This document shows positions 1 to 6,062 of a DNA stretch of 11,714 bases, piece by piece. This DNA is from Sutterellaceae bacterium (GTDB taxonomy: Bacteria; Pseudomonadota; Gammaproteobacteria; Burkholderiales; Burkholderiaceae_F): NCBI GenBank assembly GCA_030531135.1, contig JAUNOJ010000034.1, forward strand, positions 1 to 11,714. The letters run 5' to 3'. The first letter of the stretch is position 1. Each line of letters starts with the position of its first letter. Below the pieces are notes generated by a model that saw nothing but the letters and a program-made list of their open reading frames with translations, was not told the origin of the DNA and did no database searches. The position numbers were made by a program, and so were the translations under genes.

Positions 1-51
1 CAATCGGTAAGCCAGACCTTCTTTTTCCTGGAGGCTATATCTGACTTTCAT
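1..51 (-). CDS. Possible 5' end of a gene running off the left edge
   Basis: An open frame begins with ATG at 51-49 on the minus strand and stays open for 17 codons to the window edge (MKVRYSLQEKEGLAYRL). It starts 23 bp after the stop codon of the upstream regulator gene, on the same strand, and is preceded by a GAGAGA element about 7 nt before the ATG. The AEC transporter start in this window has the same kind of weak site. Too little is visible to name a family. Random sequence often stays open for 17 codons, so this is only a plausible second gene of the regulator's transcription unit. Confidence 0.3.
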   Translation of the reverse strand, partial: MKVRYSLQEKEGLAYRL

Positions 52-74
52 CTGTGATTCTCTCTATCGGTTGA

Positions 75-1343
75 TTACGGTTCGTTTTTTCTAACTTCGG
101 CAGCCAAACGATAAAACGTACGTTGACTTAAGCCCAATTTTTTTGCAAGTTCGGCTCTCGGCCCCTTGAATTGTTCCAGCACCCAGCCGAGGTAACGCTC
201 TTTTAACGCTTCTAGCGTGACGATTTCGGCTCCCGGCCGAAAAAGTTCGTTTTCTTCCTGATCCCGCTCCAAAGCAATGTCACCCGCGCGAATGGTTTGA
301 TCCTGACAATGTTCGGCGGCAATCACAAGCGTATTGCGAAGAGAGCGCATATTGCCCGGCCAATCGCAATGCGTCAATACTTCAAGGGCTTCTTCGGTAA
401 TTTTGTAGGTATTGTAGGGAGCAATTCCCCGAATGAAATGCCTAGCCAAAGGAGCGATATCTTCTTTGCGCTCTCTTAACGCCGCAACGTGTACGGAATC
501 GGTCGAAAAAAGATCCGAAAAAGCGGAAGGTAACTTTTTGCCGGTTTGGATTTCGCTGAGGCAATAACGACTTGAGGCCATCAAACGAAACGATCGTCTC
601 TGTTTCAGTTTGGCTTTTTGAACCGCCTGAGTTAACAAGGCGCATGCCGTTTTGCCCAGGCTTTCGGCAGAATCGATAAACAGCGTGCCGCCTTCGGCTC
701 TGGAGAACAGTCCGGGAACGCGCTGTTTTGTTTTATCGCTTCGGCCGCATAAAAGATCTCTGGCATTCTCATCGGTCAAGTCGCAAGCCTCGACCGCCAC
801 AAAAGGCTGCGAAGCTCTCGGACTGTTTTCGTGTACCGTACGTGCATAAAGTTCTTTTCCGGTTCCGGATTCGCCGCACACCCAAACAGGAGAATCGAGT
901 CCCGCACATTTGGCCATTTCATGTACGGTTTTTTGATGCGCCAAAGATACGCCCACATAACCGCGGGAATCGTGCATGACGCCGAGCCCCTTTTTTACAG
1001 CGATGCGCTCCAACCAATAAACGACCTTGCCGTCCGAAGACAGAATCGGACGCATCGTTACGGTGTAGCGCGTCGTGTAAGCGCTGGCGTAAACGGTTTG
1101 CTGTATTTGAGCTTCTTGAAGTGTTGCAGCTGCCTGTGCCAACGGGCATCCCAAACCGCAAGCGGCACAGTTACCCGCTCTGTGCAATGCTTCCCAACAC
1201 TGTTTGCCTTCAAACCCGAAGGCGCCGAACACGCGTGAAAAGGCTGAATTGACACACGCCACCGTCATATCGTCGGCGCGAATCAAAAATGCAGGATCGC
1301 TTACGGCTTCCAGCATGCAGGCAAGTTCGCTCGATACCGCCAC
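75..1343 (-). CDS. PAS / AAA+ / Fis-type transcriptional regulator (NtrC/TyrR-like, lacking GAFTGA)
   Basis: Probable DNA-binding regulator of about 422 aa. The N-terminal ~115 residues resemble a PAS sensor (DPAFLIRADD...VNSAFSRVFG) and carry a cysteine cluster C49, C59, C62, C66. A central AAA+ domain follows, with Walker A GESGTGKE (157-164), a Walker B-like GGTLFIDS (218-225), LRERKEDI (289-296) and WPGNMRSLRN (328-337). The C-terminus is a Fis-type helix-turn-helix (about 377-417). The GAFTGA loop that contacts sigma54 is absent, and the usual Walker B Asp-Glu is Asp-Ser. This suggests a TyrR-like regulator working without sigma54 activation. I chose the GTG at 1343-1341 because GGAG sits 7 nt before it; a TTG five codons upstream has no site. 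It is divergent from the cyd operon, so control of that operon is a reasonable inference. The exact signal is unknown. Confidence 0.85.
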   Translation of the reverse strand: MAVSSELACMLEAVSDPAFLIRADDMTVACVNSAFSRVFGAFGFEGKQCWEALHRAGNCAACGLGCPLAQAAATLQEAQIQQTVYASAYTTRYTVTMRPILSSDGKVVYWLERIAVKKGLGVMHDSRGYVGVSLAHQKTVHEMAKCAGLDSPVWVCGESGTGKELYARTVHENSPRASQPFVAVEACDLTDENARDLLCGRSDKTKQRVPGLFSRAEGGTLFIDSAESLGKTACALLTQAVQKAKLKQRRSFRLMASSRYCLSEIQTGKKLPSAFSDLFSTDSVHVAALRERKEDIAPLARHFIRGIAPYNTYKITEEALEVLTHCDWPGNMRSLRNTLVIAAEHCQDQTIRAGDIALERDQEENELFRPGAEIVTLEALKERYLGWVLEQFKGPRAELAKKLGLSQRTFYRLAAEVRKNEP

Positions 1344-1374
1344 GGGCAAGCTCCACAAAAAACGAAAATCTTCG

Positions 1375-1395
1375 GTTTGAAGGCTTCAATCAAAC
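1375..1395. promoter_or_regulatory. Dyad just upstream of the regulator gene (possible autoregulatory site)
   Basis: Two overlapping inverted repeats lie 32-52 bp before the regulator's GTG. One is GTTTGA-N9-TCAAAC (1375-1395); inside it is TTGAAG-G-CTTCAA (1377-1389). The position suits a repressor or autoregulatory site. No protein has been matched to it, and short dyads occur by chance. Confidence 0.3.
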
Positions 1396-1457
1396 GCAAT
1401 AATTTTGACACCGATCCCCGACGCGGCGCTTAGCAAAAATCAAACAGAACAGGAAAA

Positions 1458-1475
1458 ACTGCCAAATTTGGCAGT
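1458..1475. promoter_or_regulatory. Perfect 18-bp palindrome, candidate operator between regulator and cyd operon
   Basis: ACTGCCAAATTTGGCAGT is its own reverse complement with no spacer. It sits in the middle of the gap between the divergent regulator and cydP, 115 bp from the regulator start and 125 bp from the cydP start. It has no U-tract and would make a poor terminator. A dimeric helix-turn-helix protein such as the adjacent Fis-type regulator is the natural candidate ligand. The binding partner is inferred. Confidence 0.5.
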
Positions 1476-1523
1476 CGATACCTCAAAAGCATTGAAAATG
1501 TATCGAATTTTTTCTGTTTACAT

Positions 1524-1552
1524 CTGTTTTTTTCCTTTGTAACGCCTAATAT
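1524..1552 (+). promoter_or_regulatory. Possible cyd operon promoter with weak -35
   Basis: A good -10-like hexamer TAATAT (1547-1552) lies 48 bp before the cydP start. The best hexamer 17 nt upstream is CTGTTT (1524-1529), which matches TTGACA poorly. TTTACA at 1517-1522 matches better but is 24 nt away. A weak -35 would fit a promoter that needs an activator bound upstream; the palindrome centre lies about 80 bp before the -10. This is tentative. Confidence 0.25.
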
Positions 1553-1600
1553 GGTGCCCTGTAAATTCCCCATTGTTGTGTCAACGGACAGGATGAAACG

Positions 1601-1810
1601 ATGACCGAACTTCAAAAAACCAAAAAGAGCCCCCGTCTGGTGATGGAGATCGCCCTGGTGCTTTGTTGCAAGCTCGCCGTGATTTTTGCCCTTTGGTTCT
1701 TTTTCTTCGGGCCGGACAAGCGCATAGAGCAAACTCCGGAAGCCGTCGCGGCAGGCGTGTTGGATCGGCCTGTTGTTCAAGAACCGGCACAACACTATTC
1801 AAACCACTAG
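1601..1810 (+). CDS. cydP: CydP-like small subunit of cytochrome bd oxidase
   Basis: A 69-aa single-pass membrane protein. Residues 1-13 are basic (TKKSPR), about 16-36 form one hydrophobic helix (IALVLCCKLAVIFALWFFFF), and a polar tail follows (GPDKRIEQTPEAVAAGVLDRP). This layout and the helix-GPDKR...VAAGVLD pattern match the small CydP proteins found at the head of cyd operons in beta- and gamma-proteobacteria, where they are thought to be accessory subunits of the bd oxidase. An AGGA lies 7 nt before the ATG; an earlier ATG at 1593 stops after three codons. It is the first gene of the operon and ends 42 bp before cydA. The identification combines family pattern and context; the exact role of CydP is poorly defined. 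Confidence 0.75.
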   Translation: MTELQKTKKSPRLVMEIALVLCCKLAVIFALWFFFFGPDKRIEQTPEAVAAGVLDRPVVQEPAQHYSNH

Positions 1811-1852
1811 AAACGCACCGTTTGAGCCCCTTGGCGTTTTTCGGAGTTTTTT

Positions 1853-3406
1853 ATGTTTTCTTCAGAACTCGTTGATCTTTCGCGACTGCAGTTCGCTCTC
1901 ACGGCCATGTACCACTTCTTGTTTGTCCCGCTCACGCTCGGACTTTCATTTATGTTGGTCGTCATGGAAACGTGTTACGTCGTTACCGGCCGCGAAGTCT
2001 ATAAAGATATGACCCGTTTCTGGGGCAAGCTCTTTGGCATTAACTTTGCTTTGGGCGTTGCCACGGGTATCACGATGGAATTCCAGTTCGGTACGAACTG
2101 GGCCTATTACTCTCACTATGTGGGCGACATTTTCGGCGCCCCCTTGGCCATTGAAGGCTTGATGGCCTTCTTTATGGAATCGACCTTCATCGGTCTGTTC
2201 TTCTTCGGTTGGAATCGCCTCTCCAAGGGCGGTCACTTGATTTCCACTTTCTTGATGGCGTTGGGCTCCAACCTTTCGGCCTTGTGGATTTTGGTCGCCA
2301 ACGGTTGGATGCAGTATCCGGTAGGTAGCGAATTCAACTACACCACCATGCGCATGGAAATGACCAACTTCTGGGAAGTGGTCTCCAGCCCCTGGGCCCA
2401 AGCCAAGTTCATGCACACGATTAACGCCGGCTACATGACCGGTGCCATGTTCGTGGTCGCCATTTCCGCTTGGTACTTGATCAAAGGCCGCGATATCGGT
2501 TTTGCCAAGCGCAGCCTGCGATTGGGCGCCGTGTTCGGTCTCGTGGCCACCGTTTTGACCCTGCACATGGGTGACGAATCCGGTTACTTGGTCACGCAAG
2601 ATCAACCCACCAAGATCGCTTCCATGGAAGCCATTTGGGAAACGCACGAAGCTCCGGCTCCGTTGTCTCTGTTTGCCATGCCGGATGAAGAAGCCCGTAC
2701 CAACACGGTCGATATCAGCATTCCGTGGCTTTTCGGCTTAATGGGCACGCGCAGCCTTTCTCAGGAAATCGAAGGTATCAATCCTTTGGTTGAAAAGAAC
2801 GAAGCGCGCATCATCAACGGTCAGCGTGCCGTCACGCTCTTGGAAGAATTGCGCAAGGACAAGGAAAACCTCACCCTTCGTCAGCAGTTTGACGAAGTCA
2901 AGGGCGACCTCGGCTACGGTTTGTTGCTCAAGAAGTACGTCACCGACGTCTCCAAAGCCACGCCCGAACAGATTCGCTCCGCCGCTTTGTCGACCGTTCC
3001 CGCCGTGCTTCCGATGTACTGGTCTTTCCGCTTGATGATTTTCTGCGGCATCGCCTCCATTTTGGTGTTCTTGCTCGGTACGGTCTACAGCATCAAGGGC
3101 ACGATTGCCAGCAAGCCCGGCATGCTCAAGCTCTTCTTGTTAGCTTTGCCCTTGCCGTGGATTGCTTGCGAAGCCGGTTGGTTCGTTGCCGAATACGGCC
3201 GCCAGCCTTGGACCATTTACGAAGTGCTTCCTGTGGACTTGTCCGTTTCCGCTTTGTCGGCCGGCGACCTCTGGGGTTCTTTGGCAGGCTTTGTGCTCCT
3301 TTACACCGCACTCTTGGTGGTTGAAATGTGGCTGATGATTCGTATCGCCAAGTTGGGCCCGAGCTCCTTGGGTACGGGTCGCTACTTCTTCGAACGCAAG
3401 GCTTAA
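1853..3406 (+). CDS. cydA: Cytochrome bd ubiquinol oxidase subunit I
   Basis: The 517-aa catalytic subunit of the bd-type terminal oxidase, an inner-membrane enzyme that oxidises quinol and reduces O2 to water with proton uptake from the cytoplasm. It aligns almost continuously with E. coli CydA (522 aa), with a constant +2 offset. H21 matches the haem ligand H19, H188 and M395 match the haem b558 ligands, and E447 in the AEYGRQPW segment matches the E445 ligand. E101 and E109 match the proton-channel glutamates E99 and E107. The quinol-binding Q-loop (about 245-380) is of the long E. coli type, with K254 and E259 retained. GGAG lies 6 nt before the ATG. The protein ends at GRYFFERKA and lacks the short extra tail of the E. 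coli protein. All key residues are present, so it should be active. Confidence 0.98.
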   Translation: MFSSELVDLSRLQFALTAMYHFLFVPLTLGLSFMLVVMETCYVVTGREVYKDMTRFWGKLFGINFALGVATGITMEFQFGTNWAYYSHYVGDIFGAPLAIEGLMAFFMESTFIGLFFFGWNRLSKGGHLISTFLMALGSNLSALWILVANGWMQYPVGSEFNYTTMRMEMTNFWEVVSSPWAQAKFMHTINAGYMTGAMFVVAISAWYLIKGRDIGFAKRSLRLGAVFGLVATVLTLHMGDESGYLVTQDQPTKIASMEAIWETHEAPAPLSLFAMPDEEARTNTVDISIPWLFGLMGTRSLSQEIEGINPLVEKNEARIINGQRAVTLLEELRKDKENLTLRQQFDEVKGDLGYGLLLKKYVTDVSKATPEQIRSAALSTVPAVLPMYWSFRLMIFCGIASILVFLLGTVYSIKGTIASKPGMLKLFLLALPLPWIACEAGWFVAEYGRQPWTIYEVLPVDLSVSALSAGDLWGSLAGFVLLYTALLVVEMWLMIRIAKLGPSSLGTGRYFFERKA

Positions 3407-3430
3407 TCCTAGGGCAGGAGAAAATAAATC

Positions 3431-4570
3431 ATGATCGATTATGAAATTCTGCGAGCCATTTGGTGGCTCTTTATCGGCGTCCTGCTCGTTGGCTTTGCCA
3501 TCATGGACGGCCATGATATGGGCGTGGGTACGTTGTTACCCTTCTTGGGCAAGAACGACACCGAACGTCGTTGCATGATCAACTCCGTTGCTCCCCACTG
3601 GGACGGCAACCAGGTTTGGTTGATTACCGGGGGCGGCGCCATCTTCGCTGCTTGGCCCTTGGTTTACGCAACAGCCTTCTCGGGCTTTTACTGGGCCATG
3701 CTCGTCGTTTTGATGGCCTTGATTTTCCGTCCGGTGGGCTTTGACTACCGCGGCAAGGTTTCCGACCCGCGCTGGCGCAATGCTTGGGACTGGGCTTTGT
3801 TTGTGGGCTCTGCCGTGCCTCCGATCATCTTCGGCGTGGCTTTCGGCAACCTCTTGCAAGGCGTGCCCTTCCACTTTGACGACTCTTTGCGTCCGATCTA
3901 CACCGGTAACTTCTTCGGTCTTTTGAACCCGTTCGGTTTGTTGTGCGGCGTCGTATCTTTGCTGATGATCGTTTTCCACGGCGCCAACTACTTGGTGCTG
4001 CGTACCGAAGGCGATTTGCAGCGCCGCGCCGTAACGATCAGCACGCTCGCGGGTATCGCGACTGCCGTTCTCTTCGTTTTGGGCGGCGTTTGGGCCTACT
4101 TCGGCTTGGACGGTTTGGTGGTCAGCGCCGGTCTTGATCCGGCCGGCCCCTCCAACCCGTTGTTCAAGACGGTTGACGTCTACGCCGGCGCTTGGTTTAC
4201 CAACTTCTACAACTACCCTGTTTTGTGGTTGGTGCCTGCCTTGGGCGTTCTTGGTGCTTTGGCAAGCGTCTTCTTCGTCAAGCAAATGAAGGCCGGTTTT
4301 GCCATCGTCAGCTCCTCCGTGATGCTCCTGGGTATCGTGTTGACACCCCTGTTGGCCATGTTCCCCTTCATCATGCCGAGCTCGACCGATCCTCGTTCTA
4401 GCCTCACGATTTGGGACTGCACGAGCTCTCAGCTGACGTTGCAGATCATGTTGGTTGTCACGCTCATCTTCCTGCCGATCGTTTTGGTCTACACGGGTTG
4501 GGCTTACAAGGTGATGTCCGGCAAACTCAATGCCGAATACATCAAGAAAAACGACCACCATCTCTACTAA
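3431..4570 (+). CDS. cydB: Cytochrome bd ubiquinol oxidase subunit II
   Basis: The 379-aa partner of CydA, the same length as E. coli CydB, and mostly transmembrane. It has the family segments AIMDGHDMGVG (23-33, with D29), SVAPHWDGNQVWL (52-64, with W57 and D58) and FRPVGFDYRGK near residue 100. The conserved NPFGLLCGV segment is also present. In the known structures CydB packs against CydA as a pseudosymmetric subunit and contributes a water or proton path. AGGAG lies 10 nt before the ATG and the gene begins 24 bp after cydA, so the two are co-transcribed. A minus-strand open frame covers most of this gene but is only a shadow. Confidence 0.98.
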   Translation: MIDYEILRAIWWLFIGVLLVGFAIMDGHDMGVGTLLPFLGKNDTERRCMINSVAPHWDGNQVWLITGGGAIFAAWPLVYATAFSGFYWAMLVVLMALIFRPVGFDYRGKVSDPRWRNAWDWALFVGSAVPPIIFGVAFGNLLQGVPFHFDDSLRPIYTGNFFGLLNPFGLLCGVVSLLMIVFHGANYLVLRTEGDLQRRAVTISTLAGIATAVLFVLGGVWAYFGLDGLVVSAGLDPAGPSNPLFKTVDVYAGAWFTNFYNYPVLWLVPALGVLGALASVFFVKQMKAGFAIVSSSVMLLGIVLTPLLAMFPFIMPSSTDPRSSLTIWDCTSSQLTLQIMLVVTLIFLPIVLVYTGWAYKVMSGKLNAEYIKKNDHHLY

Positions 4571-4577
4571 TCGGTTC

Positions 4578-4610
4578 GAGTCTCCGGCGGTTTTCCCTCG
4601 TCGGAGACTC
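4578..4610 (+). other. Intra-operon stem-loop between cydB and cydX
   Basis: GAGTCTCCG (4578-4586) pairs perfectly with CGGAGACTC (4602-4610) around a 15-nt loop containing TTTTCCC. The 3' arm is followed by CTTAAGAAAC, not a U-run, so this does not look like a complete terminator. It may protect the upstream cydAB mRNA from 3' decay or mark a processing site, leaving less message for the downstream small genes. Seen in sequence; the function is inference. Confidence 0.55.
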
Positions 4611-4638
4611 CTTAAGAAACCTTTGAAGGAGTTCAACA

Positions 4639-4737
4639 ATGATTTACTTCTATTGGCTGACCGGTTTGGGTTTTGCCTGCATGCTCTCCGTTGTCATCAG
4701 CACGATGCTCGACAACAAGGAAGCTGCCGATGAGTAA
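4639..4737 (+). CDS. cydX: CydX small subunit of cytochrome bd oxidase
   Basis: A 32-aa reading frame directly downstream of cydB: MIYFYWLTGLGFACMLSV, then VISTMLDNKEAADE. It has the CydX layout: an aromatic start (YFYW), one transmembrane helix (about 3-23) and a short acidic tail. In E. coli the CydX helix packs against CydA and stabilises the haems. A strong AAGGAG lies 7 nt before the ATG. Its stop overlaps the start of the ybgE-like gene by 8 bp (ATGAGTAA), so the two are probably translationally coupled. At this size it is easily missed by gene callers. Position and pattern together make the call firm. Confidence 0.88.
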   Translation: MIYFYWLTGLGFACMLSVVISTMLDNKEAADE

Positions 4738-5020
4738 CGCCGCAGGCGGCTTGAAAATCGTCAACGGCTTTGCTCGCGTGGTGAGCCTTTTGGCCGCCAC
4801 CGCCATTGTGGCCGTTGTCGTTCTCTACCCGCGATTGATTGCCGAAAATGCGGCCGAAGTCCCGCACGGATTCTTGGTATTGCTCTTGATCGGCATGAGT
4901 TGCGCTTGGGTACACGGCTTCGGCTTTATCCCGCAAAATCCGATTTTGAAAGTCGCTTTTTCTCCCTTGGTGGCGTGGCCCGTGATTGCGCTTGGCATCT
5001 GGGGTGTGTTCTTACGGTAA
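4730..5020 (+). CDS. ybgE: Cyd operon protein YbgE
   Basis: A 96-aa protein with about three transmembrane segments (about 17-34, 46-62 and 72-94). It matches the YbgE family, which follows cydX in many proteobacterial cyd operons; E. coli YbgE is 97 aa. The segment WVHGFGFIPQNP (60-71) followed by FSPLVAW corresponds to the IHGVGFRPQK...FCPLLAD segment of the E. coli protein. The chosen ATG overlaps the end of cydX and has AAGGAAG about 6 nt upstream. An in-frame ATG 19 codons earlier lies inside cydX and would start in another frame of that gene. YbgE is a membrane protein linked to the bd oxidase; its precise function is not settled. Confidence 0.85.
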   Translation: MSNAAGGLKIVNGFARVVSLLAATAIVAVVVLYPRLIAENAAEVPHGFLVLLLIGMSCAWVHGFGFIPQNPILKVAFSPLVAWPVIALGIWGVFLR

Positions 5021-5033
5021 AGGAGTGACTTAA

Positions 5034-5411
5034 ATGCAAGTCAGTCTTTTTGATCGTATCGGCGGACAGGCCGGCATTGAAAAGCTGGTCGACGCACATT
5101 TGTCGATTTTGAAAAGCGATCCGGCAAACCGCGAACTGTGCGGTTACTACTGCCAAGGATTGGATCACTATCGCACGCGCATGTGCGAGTACCTCGCGGG
5201 ATTTCTCGGAGGTCCTGCGCTCTATATGCAAAACCACGGCATGCCGCATCTCAGAGAAAAGCATCAAAAGCTTTTCATCACACCGCAGATGCGCGACTTG
5301 TGGTACGGCTGTATGACGCATGCCTTGGAGCAGGAAGTTGCCGATGAGGAACTTCGTCGGGAACTCGCCGCCGTCTTTTGGAGTGCCGCCGACGGGCTGT
5401 GTAACAGCTAA
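5034..5411 (+). CDS. Truncated haemoglobin, group II-like
   Basis: A 125-aa soluble globin. The start SLFDRIGGQAGIEKLVD is typical of truncated haemoglobins. FLGGPALYMQNHG and LREKH (73-77), then W90, align with the E-F region of group II proteins such as Bacillus YjbI, giving H77 as the likely proximal haem ligand and W90 as the conserved G8 tryptophan. The usual Tyr at B10 appears to be Leu23, and the CD stretch CGYYCQGLDHY is about three residues longer than in YjbI; five cysteines are present. AGGAG lies 8 nt before the ATG. The gene starts 13 bp after ybgE and ends at the operon terminator, so it is almost certainly co-transcribed with the oxidase. A role in O2 delivery or NO, peroxide or sulfide handling near cytochrome bd is inference. 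Confidence 0.85.
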   Translation: MQVSLFDRIGGQAGIEKLVDAHLSILKSDPANRELCGYYCQGLDHYRTRMCEYLAGFLGGPALYMQNHGMPHLREKHQKLFITPQMRDLWYGCMTHALEQEVADEELRRELAAVFWSAADGLCNS

Positions 5412-5444
5412 TCGACTCAAGCACGGATCCGTCTCAAAATGAAA

Positions 5445-5474
5445 AGCGAAAGACTGTTTGTTCGGTCTTTCGCT
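5445..5474. terminator. Bidirectional terminator between globin gene and yaeQ
   Basis: AGCGAAAGAC (5445-5454) pairs perfectly with GTCTTTCGCT (5465-5474) around a 10-nt loop. On the plus strand ATTTCTTTG follows; on the minus strand TTTCATTTTG follows. It sits between two convergent genes, which suits a shared terminator. Confidence 0.75.
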
Positions 5475-5502
5475 ATTTCTTTGTGCCTAAAACGATTCTT
5501 CG

Positions 5503-6060
5503 TCAGAAGACGGGTTCACCTCGGCGCATCAAGCTTTCAATGTGAATTTCGATGTTTTGCGTATCGTCGGCCAACCACACGATCCCGTCTTGAATCGTTG
5601 CCGCCAACTTCATGTTGCGTTTGGCCATCGCGGCCAGCCTTTCCAAATCTTCATCGGAAATCCAACGCACGCTCAACTTGTCAATCTTGGAAAAATCACC
5701 CTTGTGCGATGCCCACCAGGGTTCGATTCGTGCCTGATCGTAAGCCAGAACAACGACGTCGTCGCTTTTGCCTGCAGCCTTTCGCACGGTCTTGGTGTCG
5801 GGTACGCCGATTTCAATCCAACGGCCGATGTCGCCCGCGTCGTTGATTTCCCAGAGCGCAGCCTCGTCTTCGGTCGAAATGCCGCGCCCGAACTCGACGC
5901 GCTCCCCTGCATAAAGCGCATACGCCAAAATGCGCAACATCATGCGCGCTTCGGTCTCGGACGGGTGTCTGGCAACCGTCAAAGCTCGTGTTTCGTAGTA
6001 GCCGCGGTCAATGTCGCTCACATCGATCGTCGCTTTGTAAATGGTGGCACCTAAAGCCAT
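5503..6060 (-). CDS. yaeQ: YaeQ family protein
   Basis: A 185-aa protein that aligns nearly end to end with E. coli YaeQ (181 aa). Shared blocks are MALGATIYKA at the start, LTVARHPSET (27-36) followed by RMMLR (39-43), GRWIEIGVPD (79-88) and LAATIQDGIVWLADD (152-166). YaeQ proteins have a fold related to the PD-(D/E)XK nucleases, but no clear biochemical activity is established. An early link to transcription elongation through complementation of rfaH was not firmly upheld. AGGAG in the last codons of the upstream carrier gene serves as its ribosome site, and only 2 bp separate the two genes, so translation is likely coupled. It converges on the globin gene. Confidence 0.92.
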   Translation of the reverse strand: MALGATIYKATIDVSDIDRGYYETRALTVARHPSETEARMMLRILAYALYAGERVEFGRGISTEDEAALWEINDAGDIGRWIEIGVPDTKTVRKAAGKSDDVVVLAYDQARIEPWWASHKGDFSKIDKLSVRWISDEDLERLAAMAKRNMKLAATIQDGIVWLADDTQNIEIHIESLMRRGEPVF

Positions 6061-6062
6061 AT

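Noticed and set aside
1468..1486. TTGGCA sequence resembling the -24 element of a sigma54 promoter upstream of cydP
   Set aside because: The expected GC 10 nt after GG is absent, and the adjacent regulator lacks the sigma54-contact motif. The sequence is better explained as part of the palindrome.
1344..1600. FNR/ANR-type site (TTGAT-N4-ATCAA) controlling the cyd operon
   Set aside because: Looked for because cyd operons are often FNR/ANR targets; no site close to the consensus was found.
1430..1795. Possible 121-aa minus-strand gene across the cyd promoter region and cydP
   Set aside because: Opposes cydP and crosses the operator-like palindrome; the composition looks non-coding.
1946..2647. 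Minus-strand open frame opposite cydA (233 codons)
   Set aside because: Shadow of cydA; no ribosome site or recognisable domain.
3536..4639. Long minus-strand open frame (367 codons) opposite cydB
   Set aside because: Its translation is low-complexity (His/Gln/Arg/Asp-rich) and resembles no family. It is a shadow of the strongly conserved cydB codons.
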